Source of the DNA: Strigops habroptila
Lineage: Eukaryota; Chordata; Aves; Psittaciformes; Psittacidae
Length of the DNA: 64,000 nucleotides
NCBI RefSeq assembly: GCF_004027225.2
Contig: NC_044277.2
Span: forward strand, 103,781,725-103,845,724
Direction: 5' to 3'
Part shown: in pieces, positions 52,901-62,422 of the stretch
How positions within the stretch are numbered: position 1 is the first letter of the stretch
Layout of the letters: each line of letters begins with the position of its first letter
Notes under the pieces: model-generated
What the model was told of the DNA's origin: nothing
The model's input: the letters and a program-made list of their open reading frames with translations, nothing else
Database searches by the model: none
Position numbers and translations under genes: made by a program

Positions 52901-54230
52901 TTTTACACCGCTCCATCTCAAAGTCAGGCTGCAGTTACACACAAAATGTAAGAAACAGCTCCGCTTATTTAACCTTTCTTTTTCAAGCTTTAAAAAAGCC
53001 TTTTTTAAAGGGTTCATTCTGCTGAGTGCATAATGAAAGACAGATTACTGATTTATCCACTACTTTAATGTAAAAAGACCTTTTATAGCAGCGTAGTATC
53101 TCTCTGTAGCATCTTCTTTTTCTTCCGACCACACATTATCTTCAGCATTGATCTAAGCTTTTAAGTCTGATCGATTATGATTGCTGTACTATGTCTTATT
53201 CCCCTCTGCTCTAAGAACCCGAACGTTCAAACTGAAACGGTTTTCCATCAAAGACAGTGAATACAGGAGGAAAAAAGATTACAGGTGCGGGCGGTTATGG
53301 CACAAAACCCCTGTCAGCTGCTACAGACTTGTGCTGGACGCTTCCAGGAGGTTCCTCCACGCAGCTCAGCCCGCGCCGGGCTGTACCAGTGGCGCTGCGC
53401 AAGAGCAGCATCGTCCCGTGCTGAGGACACCGGGGGTCAACGCGGCCCCCAGCCAGCCCCGCTATGCGCCGGTGCGGGCATGGAACGCCTCTACGGAAGC
53501 AAAACTGGCCAGAAATGGGCAACAGGTCAACCCAGCTTCCCCTCGGCGTTTAAAACTGGCTCTAAATCCTGCGTAGGGCGCGTCTAAAAGGAGTTAGACA
53601 CGGCTCCCCCGAGACCGCGGGACCGGAGCGCTCCCGGCCCGCCTCTCCTCCCTTACGGGACTCAGGAGCTGACAAGCACTCGCGCTGACAGCGCCCGGCG
53701 CGACCCCTCGTCCCCGGGCGCGGCAGCAGCCGGGTGTGGGGGGAGGCTGACCCCTCTGGGGGGCTGCCAGCACTCCGACAGCCGCCCGCGGGGCCGGGAG
53801 CCTTCTTCTGTGCCCGGCTCTCCGGGGGCCGCACCGCGCCGCCATCAGGGAAGGCCCGGCCGGGCGGGCGAAACTTCCTATTAAGGGCCCCGCGCCCGCA
53901 GCCCCGGGCCCGCAGCGCTCTGCGGCGCCGCCATGGCGGGGCCCGCCCGCCCGCCGCGGCTGCGCGCTCCCGGCGGCGGGAAGCGGCCCTCCCTTCCCTC
54001 TCCTCCCCGCCGTCGCCGCCGCTGCACCTGCTGCCGCGGGGGAGGGCGATGCGGCGGGGCCGGGCAGCGGGGCGCTGCGCAGCCCGGGACGGGACGGGAC
54101 GGCGCGCACCTCCGCCCCAACGGCCCGCCAGCCCGCACCCCCCACGCCGCGCTCCGCTCCGCTGCTCACGGCGCTCACCCACGCTCCGGTAGCCCAGGAT
54201 CGCGATCTTGCGGGACTTGGACGGCGGCAT
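13868..54230 (-). CDS. RHEB: RHEB, Ras homolog enriched in brain (complete, 8 coding exons)
   Basis: RHEB is a farnesylated small GTPase on lysosomal and other endomembranes. Its GTP form activates mTORC1, and TSC1/TSC2 switches it off. Coding exons are 54179-54230, 33900-33971, 27283-27350, 24098-24180, 20485-20541, 20337-20384, 19732-19813 and 13868-13960. They sum to 555 nt, that is 184 codons plus stop, the human length. Visible GTPase motifs are the P-loop GYRSVGKSS (13-21, with Arg15 where Ras has Gly12), switch I around DPTIENTFTK, DTAGQ with Gln64, NKKD in exon 6, SAK in exon 7, and the CAAX box CSVM. Compared with human from memory, only about three residues differ (Pro3, Lys161, Ile170), so purifying selection is strong. 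All junctions obey GT..AG. The ATG has A at -3. The promoter is a CpG island. Confidence 0.98.
13961..19731 (-). other. RHEB: RHEB intron 7
   Basis: A 5.8 kb intron of A/T-rich unique sequence. Open frames up to 146 codons occur (for example 16418-16858, plus), but none has a recognisable family or splice context. No CR1 copy is evident. Confidence 0.85.
19732..19813 (-). CDS. RHEB: RHEB exon 7 (G5 region)
   Basis: An 82-nt exon encoding VISYEEGKALAESWNAAF and LESSAKENQ, residues 128-154 after the split Arg codon. It contains the SAK guanine-base-contacting motif. The acceptor is GGTCAG. The donor, CAG followed by GTAACG, is weaker than consensus. Confidence 0.97.
19814..20336 (-). other. 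RHEB: RHEB intron 6
   Basis: A 523-nt intron between the NKKD exon and the SAK exon. I see nothing else in it. Confidence 0.9.
20337..20384 (-). CDS. RHEB: RHEB exon 6 (G4, NKKD)
   Basis: A 48-nt exon encoding IPIMLVGNKKDLHMER, with the NKKD motif that gives guanine specificity. The acceptor is TTCACAG and the donor CG followed by GTATGT. It lies only 100 nt from exon 5. Confidence 0.97.
20385..20484 (-). other. RHEB: RHEB intron 5 (100 nt)
   Basis: A very short intron, with donor GTAAGT at its right end and acceptor CACAG at its left. All other RHEB introns here are 0.5-20 kb. Confidence 0.93.
20485..20541 (-). CDS. RHEB: RHEB exon 5
   Basis: A 57-nt exon encoding FEVIKVIHGKLLDMVGKVQ (partial codons at both ends), residues 92-111. 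The acceptor is TTTTGCAG and the donor CA followed by GTAAGT. Confidence 0.97.
20542..24097 (-). other. RHEB: RHEB intron 4
   Basis: A 3.6 kb intron of unique A/T-rich sequence. No gene or clear mobile element is recognised. Confidence 0.87.
24098..24180 (-). CDS. RHEB: RHEB exon 4 (switch II and beyond)
   Basis: An 83-nt exon encoding DEYSIFPQTYSIDINGYI and LVYSVTSIK, residues 65-91 plus a split Ser codon. It follows DTAGQ and forms switch II. The acceptor is TCTACAG. The donor, AG followed by GTAATA, departs from consensus at +4 and +5. Skipping this exon would shift the frame. Confidence 0.97.
25125..25152 (+). repeat. Perfect 14-bp tandem duplication
   Basis: The unit ctataaatcaattt occurs twice in immediate succession without a mismatch. 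It is probably a recent slippage product in an A/T-rich intron. Confidence 0.9.
25661..25683. repeat. 9-bp perfect inverted repeat (hairpin)
   Basis: Arms gctataact and agttatagc flank the 5-nt loop tttta. The structure lies in RHEB intron 3 and has no known role. Confidence 0.85.
27283..27350 (-). CDS. RHEB: RHEB exon 3 (switch I end to DTAGQ)
   Basis: A 68-nt exon encoding TFTKLITVNGQEYHLQ and LVDTAGQ, residues 42-64. It carries the effector-region Thr and the catalytic-region Gln64 at its very end. The acceptor is TTCTAG and the donor CAA followed by GTAAGT. Confidence 0.97.
27351..33899 (-). other. RHEB: RHEB intron 2
   Basis: A 6.5 kb intron. Around 28290-30000 the sequence is somewhat richer in G/C than its surroundings and holds several short open frames, including a 69-codon frame on the minus strand at 28284-28493. 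None resembles a family I know. Confidence 0.85.
33900..33971 (-). CDS. RHEB: RHEB exon 2 (P-loop lysine, switch I)
   Basis: A 72-nt exon encoding GKSSLTIQFVEGQFVDSY and DPTIEN, residues 18-41. It carries the P-loop Lys19/Ser20 and the start of switch I. The acceptor is TTTACAG and the donor AACA followed by GTAAGT. Confidence 0.97.
35802..35818 (+). repeat. G17 homopolymer
   Basis: Seventeen consecutive G bases within RHEB intron 1. Length in the read or assembly is likely uncertain. Confidence 0.85.
40806..41366 (+). mobile_element. Solo LTR of an avian endogenous retrovirus, with target-site duplication
   Basis: The LTR spans 40811-41361 (551 bp). It begins tgtcctggtttcagctgg, a start I know from a widespread LTR family of birds, and ends in the block ggttaaaaccacaatg. 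The 5-bp sequence acttc flanks it on both sides (40806-40810 and 41362-41366), which supports insertion and a 5-bp target duplication. An aataaaactggg stretch near 41086 sits where the promoter or poly(A) region is expected. No internal retroviral genes adjoin it, so it is a solo LTR left by recombination. The last two bases read TG rather than the canonical CA. Confidence 0.85.
43218..43350 (-). mobile_element. CR1 LINE fragment
   Basis: A minus-oriented CR1 3' fragment with 'atgatttgggttggaagc', 'ccaccatgggcagggacacc' and 'cctggccttgaacactgcca'. It is 5'-truncated within RHEB intron 1. Confidence 0.88.
47215..47505 (+). mobile_element. CR1 LINE fragment
   Basis: About 290 bp of CR1 in plus orientation, with 'aataggacaagaggaaatgg', 'ggaacaggctgtccagggaa' and the terminal 'ccaacctaaatgattttatg'. 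It lies in RHEB intron 1, antisense to RHEB transcription. Confidence 0.9.
54179..54230 (-). CDS. RHEB: RHEB exon 1 (coding part)
   Basis: A 52-nt coding segment, MPPSKSRKIAILGYRSV plus the first base of Gly18, followed by donor GTGAGC. Human has MPQSKSRK (from memory). The ATG is preceded by GAGAAG, which gives A at -3. It encodes the first beta strand and the start of the P-loop. Confidence 0.97.
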
Positions 54231-54423
54231 CTTCTCCCCGCCCGGCCCCGAACCACATCAAGGGCTGCGGCGGCGGCGGCGGTGTCGGTGTCGGCGGGCG
54301 GCTGACGGGGAGCGGGGCGCGCCGCCAGCGACATGCGGCGGGGGGCGCAGGGGGAGGGGCGGCGGAGCGGCGGCCCGACCGCACGGGACCCGCGGCGCCT
54401 GGCAGCAGCGGCGGCGCCCGCCC

Positions 54424-54429
54424 CACGTG
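54424..54429 (-). promoter_or_regulatory. RHEB: E-box CACGTG (CLEAR-like) in RHEB promoter
   Basis: On the minus strand the site reads GTCACGTGGG, eight of ten bases of the CLEAR consensus GTCACGTGAC recognised by TFEB/TFE3 and related to USF and MYC sites. It lies about 195 nt upstream of the RHEB ATG. Function is inferred from the motif only. Confidence 0.45.
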
Positions 54430-54461
54430 ACCGCCGGGCTCGCCAGCCCCTCACGTACCTG

Positions 54462-54476
54462 TGCGTCACGCGTCAC
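54462..54476. promoter_or_regulatory. RHEB: Paired CRE-like sites in RHEB promoter
   Basis: Two CGTCAC cores in tandem (TGCGTCACGCGTCAC) about 235 nt upstream of the RHEB ATG, with another TGCGTCA at 54543-54549. These resemble CREB/ATF half sites, which are frequent in CpG-island promoters. Confidence 0.4.
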
Positions 54477-54581
54477 AGGCCGGAGCGGCGACCTCGCCGC
54501 CGCCGAGAGCCGGCGCCAGGCGCCGCGAGGGGAAAAACTCCCTGCGTCATGCCTTCCCCGGCCCGCCCCCCGCGGCCAGCG

Positions 54582-54687
54582 ATTGGGCGGCGCTGCCGCA
54601 GCGCGGGCGGCGATTGGCGGAGCGCAGCCGGCCTGCGGTTAACAGACGGCGTTCAAAGCAAGGGCGAGCGGCGGGGATGCGGATTGG
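54582..54687 (-). promoter_or_regulatory. RHEB: Three CCAAT boxes upstream of RHEB
   Basis: ATTGG occurs on the plus strand at 54582-54586, 54613-54617 and 54683-54687, each in a GC-rich context. On the minus strand, RHEB's direction, these read CCAAT. They lie about 350-460 nt before the ATG. NF-Y sites in this kind of array are typical of CpG-island promoters and could also serve a divergent transcript. Confidence 0.5.
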
Positions 54688-54850
54688 GCGGGAGGGCGCC
54701 CGGAAGCTGCGCGCGTGCGTCTCGCGCCGCGGGCTCTCAACGGCCGCCGCGCCCCTGAGGGGGATCGCTGCGCCCGCCGTCCGCGGCGCTGAGCCCGGGG
54801 AGCGGCCGCACGGGGAACCCGAGCTGGCGTCCCTTCGTGGCCAGGGGTGC

Positions 54851-57800
54851 CGCAGGCCGTCGGCAGCGGGCAGCCCGCCCCGAAAAGGGTCGCTCCGTCG
54901 GACTGTGGCGCTTGTTTAAAATCGTCGCAGCGCTTGTTCAGAGCGTTCCCTGCGCACGCAGATAGAGGCTGGGGAAGCGCCGGATCTGAGTATCTATGAA
55001 GGGCTGGCAGTTGCGCGTAAAGGGAAGGGAGTTTCTGCGTGCGGGGAAAAAAATAGCGTTAACTGTGAGGTCCAAGCGGTAGTGAGTTTTCCATCGGGGA
55101 AAAAAGTGAGTGCTGCAGGTGCTGGTGGTGACCTCAGCACTAATGGATGCGAAATTTCAGGGAGAAAGAGAAGAAAAACAGGAAACATGCCTTTCCCCCT
55201 TCTTCTGCCGCTTATTTTTGAACGCACGTTTGGTGACACCCATTTCACATTTTCTTGAAAAGTGAACACTACTTAGAAATACATTGGGGTTTTACGTGCA
55301 TTTTGTCCTTTCTTGGGCTACACTGGTACCTACCATGAAGTTATGCCAGGGTACAACTCACTGATACAACTAAACCAACCTAACAGCTTGATAATGTTAG
55401 TTGGAGATGGGTTGCCATGTCCTCCCTGGTTTCAGCTGTTTACTGCCATGTACCATTCATCGAACTGAGCAAGAGGGCGGGGAACTAAAGCAAAACAAAG
55501 ATACTTATCCACAAAAGCAATATGCTTCTGAAGAAGCAGATAGCTTTAAGGATGTACGTGGATTTTTGGGAATACTCTGATTATACATGTCATAGAATGG
55601 TTTGTGTTGGAAGGGACCTTATATATCATCTAGTTCCAACCCCCTGCCATGGGCAGGGACGCATTCCACTAGACCAGGTTGCTCCAAGCTCCATCCAACC
55701 TGGCCTTGAACACTGCCAGGGATGGGGCAGCCACAGCTGCTCCTCAGCACCCTCACAGAGAAGAACTTCTTCCTAGTAGCTAATCTAAATCTCCCCTCAG
55801 TTAAAAACCATTACACTTTGGCCTGTCCCTACATGCCTTTGTAAAAAGTCCCTCACCAGCTTTCCTGTCAGCCCCTTTAGGCCCTGAAAGCTGCTCTAAG
55901 GTCTCCCCGATGTCTTTTCTCCAGGCTGAACAGCCCCAGCTCTCTCAGCCTGTCTGCACAGCAGAGGTGCTCCAGCCCTCGGAGCATCTTCTTGGCCTCC
56001 TCTGGCCTCACTCCATGATCTGGATTATAAGATCATCATTATAGTCATCTTCCAGATTATAGGATCATGAAAACCAAGTACTGGTAGCCTATGAACCAGC
56101 AGGTATGACGTCCTTGAGTGAATGGGTACATGACAAACGAATAGTTATTTCATGAGCAAAGAGGGGGTTTATGTACTTTGTCAGTGATGGCTGCGGTTGA
56201 TATCATGCATGCTCCTTCTCTATCTCCAGCCTCTCTATCCCACTCACTGCACACAAATTCCCACTTCAGAGCTCTAGAGCACCACGCTGCAGGGATTGGT
56301 GCAATGCTGCCACACAGATGAATGGGGTGGGCCTGCAGGAAGAGAGTAGCATATGGAAATCCTGCCTTTGTGAGCAGTCATGCTGTTCAAGGCTCTCCAA
56401 GCAGTGCGGAGGGACAGTCCTGCCCAGCATAGATCACTCTATGCCTTGTCTTGCCTGCTTTAAAAGATGTCTCTTTGAGACACAAGGATTGCAGGACCCT
56501 GCCTTGTGTAGCTCTGGAGCTGTGCTGTCATCTTTGCACTTGCAAAATTTAGGATGAGCCAAATTCACTGAACCAGAGATCTGAAAGAACTGAGATAAGA
56601 ATTACCTTCAAGGGACGCAAATGGATTTGGAAACGTAGGTGAAGTTTGTGGTAGCCATGCTTCCAACTTCCGTATCCTTACAGTTCTCACTCCTTGCATG
56701 TTGTATTTGGGCTCTGTGCTTTTCATGCTGCTGAAACCTAATTGTGTTTTCAGAAAATATGTTCATACCCTTCCACATGCTCAGAGTGGTGAGCACTAGT
56801 ATTCTTTAATTTGTGAGAGTTTCTGGATGTGCTGTCTCCTTGGTGCCCCACTTTCTTTGATTAGGTCTTTTCCCTTACCCTGCTCACCTTTTAGACCCTT
56901 GTCTACTTGTCTTGTTCCTGTTATTGTGCACTTGTTCACTCTGTACTCACTTAGGAGAGCTCAGGGGTACTGCAGGGTTTCTGCTCCCCCCTTCAGCTAC
57001 TTCATTTACTGCCTCTAATTGCAATGGAGTTGGCCCACCTTAGGATACCCTTCACGCTTGCTCAGCCTGTGTAGTGGAAGGAACACAGAACTCGTCCTTC
57101 TTGGGCATGGGTGGGTTTTAAACTTGCAGAAAAAACAATAACTTTCCCTTGTTACATTGGTTCTTTGGAAAGAGTTGGCTAATAATCCTTATTCTATCAG
57201 GATCGCGTGAATTCTTTGTTCTGTCGTTACCAGGACTCTTGAAATACAGGCAAATACAGAGATTTCAGGGAACTTTGTCATTTCTTGATGCTCTAGGACT
57301 TGGTGATACCACTGAGTGGGACACTGTTATTCGAGTGGTAGCAGGTTAAGCAGAGATGCGAGGATCTGCATGGCAGTAAGGCTGTCATTGCATTTCTCCT
57401 GCCCACTTGAAGTTTGGATGCCTCTTGGAGTGCTCTGGTGCAGAGGGAGAGCGCAACATTAGCTGTGAACCGCTGATCAGGGCATTGTGCACTCTTTGAA
57501 TTCCTGTTGTTGTATGTTTAGGGCTGAACAGCTTCACACACTAAGCAGCCCTTTGCTGACATTCTCTCCCCCTCTAACAGTCCAAGTGTGATGGTCAGGT
57601 TGCGGTTTCACAGTGCAGCATTCTGTAGCAGTGACAGCGTTAGGGATGAGGGCTTTGCCTGTGCGCTCCCTGGTCCTACTCCAGCTTCTTCATTTCTAGA
57701 GTTTGCAAGTTGTGCTGTGAACTACAGCGGAACTCAGAAAATTCTGGGACAAGTGATGTATGCCATGCACCAGCTGTATTCCAGGCCTGCTTTACATCTT

Positions 57801-60800
57801 GCTTCAGCAGGTTCTCCTTCAGATCAAATGTGGCCTTCGTCTCAGTCAGGTAATAAATCACATTAGGTTTATTGTAAATGAGTTAACGACAAATGTGGTC
57901 AATGAGTGCAACACACCAGGTATGGCCTAGGTTCTGAAAGAAAGAATACCAAAAGGTAGAAGTGCAAACACCAGTAGAGTATGTGTCTGCAGTGAGATCA
58001 GGAGCAGAGAGGTTGAGGGAGGCTGCAAAAATGGAACGTGTCTGGCTTTTGTTGCCTCCATGTGCTTTTCTGTGACGGAAGAAAAACCATGATGAATTTC
58101 ATGCAGTAAATGTAACTCCACAGTCAAGTATTTTTATGATCATACAGTACATGCAAACCCACAAACACGCTGCTACTCAGATTCCAAATGCAGAACAGCT
58201 CCGACTTGTACATTCAATTCCTGTAACAGCAATTACCAGCGTAATTACCTGCTCTGTCCCTTGGCAAATCAGGACCTTCCCGAGGAGTTTTTTGAAGTGT
58301 GTCCAGTGTTTGCATTGGGCATGCTTCCACACGCACAGCACAGGCTCTGCTGCCCACAGAGGTTACAAAGTACATTCAGTTCCATCTTATACTTGTTCCT
58401 GCTCCCTCCTGCATTTTCACAGCGATGGTGTTTTCCAATATTGAGATAGAAACACTGGCAAAATGATAGTAGAAGCAAATGAAGGAATTAACTCAGTTCA
58501 CAGGAGCTGGTGACATCACAGGTGCTGGTAGGCAGCTGGCAGGCATGCACCCTATAGCTGCTTTTTTTTTTCCTAAAGGAATGAGTGTGCTGTATGAGTA
58601 CAGGTCACCTCCTGTTCCCATCCACCTCAGTGGGAACAGGTCTGACTGCAGTCGTCAGAATACAAATGGAGACTAAGAAAGTGACTTTCAAACCCACATT
58701 TAAATTAAGACCTGAAGTTAAGAGTGAAGAGCAGCGTCTGCAGAACATTCTTTTTGCATAAATGCATTATGTGGGTGCAAGGGTAGTATTAAATTATTTA
58801 GGATGACATTTTCCTCTGGAAATTACCCCTAATAAGTGTTCAATGTGGGTGAAAGTTCATAGAAACTTTTGAAGTAAACCGGTTACTTCTAAAACTGACT
58901 GGAGAGCTCAGCATGAACAGATAAACAGCCTGCTGTGTGACAGGATTAAGCACGCATGGTTTCACTTCTAGTTGGACTAAAGCTGAAAGACTCCGACTTA
59001 CCCTGCGCTCTCTTGAAAAATGTCAAGGAATGCTCTCAAAGCAACGGAACCGCGTCAGGCAGATTCCCCTCATCTACTGTGAGGACAAGAGCTCAAGCCT
59101 TGGAAAGTGAGGCTGGTTCTTTCTGTGTTACCTAAACATTCCCAGCAGATCAATGTTCCTTAGTAAGAGGAGATGGATAGGCCTCAGATATGCAATAGTT
59201 GCAGCTCAGTCCCCAGTAAACAGCAAATACTGTCTGTGGGGCTCAAAGATCTCAGACCTTTTAATTAAATGGATCTTGGAAGGAGAATGTTTTCATCGGT
59301 GAAGTGATCGATGCCAGAAAAGGTGATTTTTCCTAAGATGTTTCTCTTAGATACTGAAAAATATTGAGGACTGAAGTCTACTAAGAAACATTTTTCTTGC
59401 ACCTGAACAGCTAAAAATATCCAGAGTGGTACAACCCAACAATCTGCTCCCTTGCAAGATGCCTTTTAGAATAATTCTCTTTCACAGGCCTCTCTTGCTG
59501 GGCAAGCAAATGCACAAGGAAAGCACAGGAGTCACTCACATGGATGCTTTACAGTCCTGCATCCATTTCTGGAGCATCTCAGCTTCCAGCCGGAAGATCC
59601 TCTGCACTACTGAACAGGCGTTGATCAGAGTCACTGGGGAAGCTTCCTGCCACCTCTACATGCAGCACAGTCCTGTCTGGGGAAAGAAGGGGAGCACCTG
59701 GAACCACTGCTGTGGTCTCAGGTCTGTCCAGAGGAAAGAACGTGCAAGAACTGGAGTTCAGGGACATCTCATTCTTCCTTCTCCATGGCTGAGGCCTCTC
59801 ATGAGCCATGGGAGGAGCCCTAGACAAAAGCTTTACTTGCACTGTTACTTTAACCTGGTACCTGCAGCTGTGCTGCTGAGTCACCCTGCCTGTCTCTACC
59901 CTCACTTATTCCTGCCCTTCCTTTCTGCTGGAGCAAGCATTTTTGTAGCTCTGTAGTAAAACAATCAATCTGTATGAAAACCAACATGATTTCTTAGTTT
60001 TGCTTACTGCATCAGCACTGGTACTTGTGCCAGGACAAGCAGAATGCCTTTCTGACAGCACTGCTGTTTATCCGCGCTGCAGCATTGCACACGATTCTAC
60101 TTCTCACAAAGTTTCAGAACTGAATTCCAGAAAGCAACGGTGGAAATGCTCCTAAATACAGTTCTGTACCACTGAGGAGGCTGGGATATCCCATAATTGG
60201 GATAGTCCTGCTTCCACAGGACGTCCACAGCACTTGTAACATGTTAAAATAGGGGGTCGGTACATGGTTGTTCGTAAACTGCCAATTCATTCTGGCTTGC
60301 TGCATGCTCATGTATGCAGACAGACCCAAAGCTGGCTGTGTGGAACAGGGCCAAAAGACTTTGTGCTAGAAAACAAAGCATATAAGAAAGTACTTATCAG
60401 TGGTTTAACCCTTATCTTCAAAAAATACCTTGAATATAGTGCTGGAGAATATGCTCATACAGACTAGTGACAGGCGGAGAGATCTCACGATGCATTTAGG
60501 CAGCTCCCTAGTATGCCATCTGCTACAGCAGGCTCCCATGGAGGTACTGGAGCAATACCTGCGCCTTCACGAAGCTGCAGCTCTCATGGCACTGCTGACC
60601 ACTTCCCCTCCACACAGAATTCTCCTCTACCACAAATTATCCCCCACCCCCACCCCATGAAGAACAAAAGCAGCTATTTTTAGTTTGTCACTCCATCTCC
60701 CCAAAGATAATCAGAGCTGTGCTGATGTCATCTCTGATGGCAGCAGTCGGCACCAGAGCTGAAGGTCACTGCTGTTAGGCCGACCCAGCTATTTCAATTC

Positions 60801-61260
60801 AACACCCTCTGAAATTGCAGGGAACAGCGTCAATATTTACCTGCTCAGAAGAGGTGCTGGAAGAGACATGACAGTGTTTTTCACAGAGTAAGAAAGAGAG
60901 AGAAAGTCCGAGAACAGTCTCCATTATGTACTACAGGAATGTTTCCATACATGAAAGATGCCAGTAAGAATGACATTTTCCACACATCTAGTTCAAAATT
61001 TAAATTCTCACAGAAAAGGGTAAAAGTTCTGAAGAAAGGGTTTTTCATGACTGTGAAAACCCTCACATTTCATAAGCAAAACAAAAACTGTTAAGCTTTT
61101 AGCTCAAGGCTTATAAATGGAAAGAGAACAGATTGATTTACCGTGTTATTCCAGTGCAGTATCTAAGCTGGAAACACAGAAAAAAGCTGTACCACCTGCA
61201 TTACTCCATTAGCACAAGCCACCTTTAAAGTCGAAGGAAAGTAAGAATGCCTCTGTCCCT
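54851..61260. other. Intergenic DNA between RHEB and PRKAG2
   Basis: About 6.4 kb from the edge of the RHEB CpG island to the PRKAG2 3' end. It contains one long CR1 fragment (55591-56016) and otherwise unique sequence. The longest open frame is 176 codons on the plus strand (59426-59956). It has no recognisable domain and a length expected by chance. No gene is recognised. Confidence 0.7.
55591..56016 (-). mobile_element. CR1 LINE fragment
   Basis: About 425 bp in minus orientation. It starts catagaatggtttgtgttgg and includes 'ccctgccatgggcaggga', 'agaccaggttgctccaagct' and 'agctctctcagcctgtct', ending in 'cctcctctggcctcactcca'. It is 5'-truncated with no intact reading frame. Confidence 0.92.
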
Positions 61261-61269
61261 AGTTTGCAC

Positions 61270-62418
61270 TAATGAAAATGCACGTACATTTATTTATACA
61301 TGCAAAAGAACTCTACAAGAACCGCTAAAACCAAACTGATGTTGTAGGGTTTAATTTCTTCCATCTACAAGGATCTACAGTTATAAAAGTCTCATCTTCA
61401 AACTTTACAGTACATTTACAAATGAGCAAATACCCCACAGCTTTCCTCGCTCCTCTGCTTCTGTACAAATCATATACAGTAAGAAGTTTTTGTGTACAAA
61501 CATTGTTTTACACTTTAATACAGATGAAAGTCTTGTTCTGTGGCACCTCGTTTCCTCCACGGTGCCTGGGTGTTACAGTACAGAGCACTTTGGATCCATG
61601 CTTCTGAGATCTTGAGCTCAAGTAATACGGACTGATCAACAGGCCACAGCTTCTGCACCTCCAAGGTTTTAAATAATGAGAAGATCTACCGCTTGTTTGT
61701 ATAACAATCAACAGTTTATTAATGGATATGGTGAAATTTTAGCTATCCACCAAAGATGTGTAAAAAATTGTCATGAAAGTAAAAATAAATAAAGCCGTTT
61801 TTAAAATCAGTCTTGTTTTACATCTCGGTTCAGAATGCAACATTTAACACAAAACTGTCATTGAAGTTTGAAAGAAGTCTACCGATATTCAAATTACAGC
61901 TTTTATGACAAATCTAATGAGAACTGAAACTGATTTGGTTTTAGGTTTAAAGACTTTCACATTCAAATACAGTGTCTCGTATAGCACAATACTTCCTTTG
62001 ACAGTGATGGGCAACAGTGATGACATATTGCTGTATTTTGACATAAGGCACTATGATATGAATATGCCATACACTTGCCTTATGTCACATATATCCATTG
62101 CTGACCAGTGACTTCTGTCAAATACAAAATGAAAAAGTTTCAGAATACAGTGCATTTTAATGAAGGACATCATGTGAAGTCTTCCAGCAAATGTTTTGAA
62201 GACGTTTTGAAATACAAGCCTACATTTTAACATAAGCTTTTGTCATGCTGCTTTTTTTGCGACATCACTGGGGGGAATAGACTCATCATCCATCACTAAG
62301 TCCCAATACACATTCTCAACCATCCTGCTCTGTTCTATTGCAGTCACTGTTCTTGAGACAAACTTGACCCGGAAACTTTGTTCAAGTTCTCCTACAAATG
62401 TGCATACATTCACCGCAG
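61270..62418 (-). other. PRKAG2: PRKAG2 3' UTR
   Basis: About 1.15 kb following the PRKAG2 stop codon on the minus strand. It ends just past an AATAAA at 61289-61294. The body is A/U-rich with several AUUUA-type words and a second possible signal (AATAAA at 61715-61720). The 5' part contains a 59-codon open frame that overlaps the stop codon (see separate entry). Length and composition fit a vertebrate 3' UTR. Confidence 0.7.
61289..61294 (-). terminator. PRKAG2: PRKAG2 poly(A) signal AATAAA (distal)
   Basis: AATAAA within ATAAATAAATG on the minus strand, about 1.1 kb after the stop codon. Cleavage would fall near 61265-61280. Another AATAAA at 61715-61720 could give a shorter form. Assigned by position and motif. 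Confidence 0.5.
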
Positions 62419-62422
62419 TCAT
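62243..62422 (-). other. 59-codon open frame overlapping the PRKAG2 stop codon
   Basis: An ATG at 62420-62422 overlaps the PRKAG2 TGA (62419-62421) as ATGA and opens a frame of 59 codons to a TGA at 62243-62245. The product starts MTAVNVCTFVGELEQSF, includes VENVYWDLVMDD and ends PPSDVAKKAA. I do not recognise it. It could be chance, a reinitiation frame, or part of an alternative C-terminus: an AG at 62392-62393 used as acceptor would join a phase-1 upstream exon to this frame at Gly-Glu-Leu-Glu-Gln. The pyrimidine tract before that AG is poor. Coding status is unproven. Confidence 0.25.

Larger units (their letters stand above)
33972..54178 (-). other. RHEB: RHEB intron 1 (20.2 kb)
   Basis: The largest intron of the gene. 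It contains a run of 17 G bases at 35802-35818, a solo LTR at 40811-41361, CR1 fragments at 43218 and 47215, and A/T-rich sequence near 51370-51430. Its upstream end lies within the promoter CpG island. No other exon or gene is recognised. Confidence 0.87.
53330..54850. promoter_or_regulatory. RHEB: CpG island covering RHEB promoter and exon 1
   Basis: A sharp change from A/T-rich DNA to very G/C- and CpG-rich sequence, judged by eye. It contains RHEB exon 1, a CGG-repeat stretch near 54267-54282 that would lie in the RHEB leader, and a CGGGA triplet repeat near 54085-54100. Long open frames on both strands here are a by-product of base composition. No TATA box is evident, fitting a broad housekeeping-type promoter. 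The exact transcription start is not determined. Confidence 0.88.

Noticed and set aside
53562-54469. Open frames of 222 and 291 codons on the minus strand through the CpG island, and similar ones on the plus strand up to 54919
   Set aside because: They are Arg/Ala/Pro/Gly-rich, occur in several frames and both strands at once, and reflect lack of A/T in stop codons. One of them only carries RHEB exon 1 at its start and then runs through the donor GTGAGC.
59426-59956. 176-codon open frame on the plus strand between RHEB and PRKAG2
   Set aside because: No recognisable domain, no splice or promoter context, and a length expected about once by chance in 64 kb of six-frame sequence of this composition.
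60430-60660. 76-codon plus-strand frame with protein-like composition
   Set aside because: No family match I can name, no supporting promoter or poly(A) signal, and random frames of this size are common.
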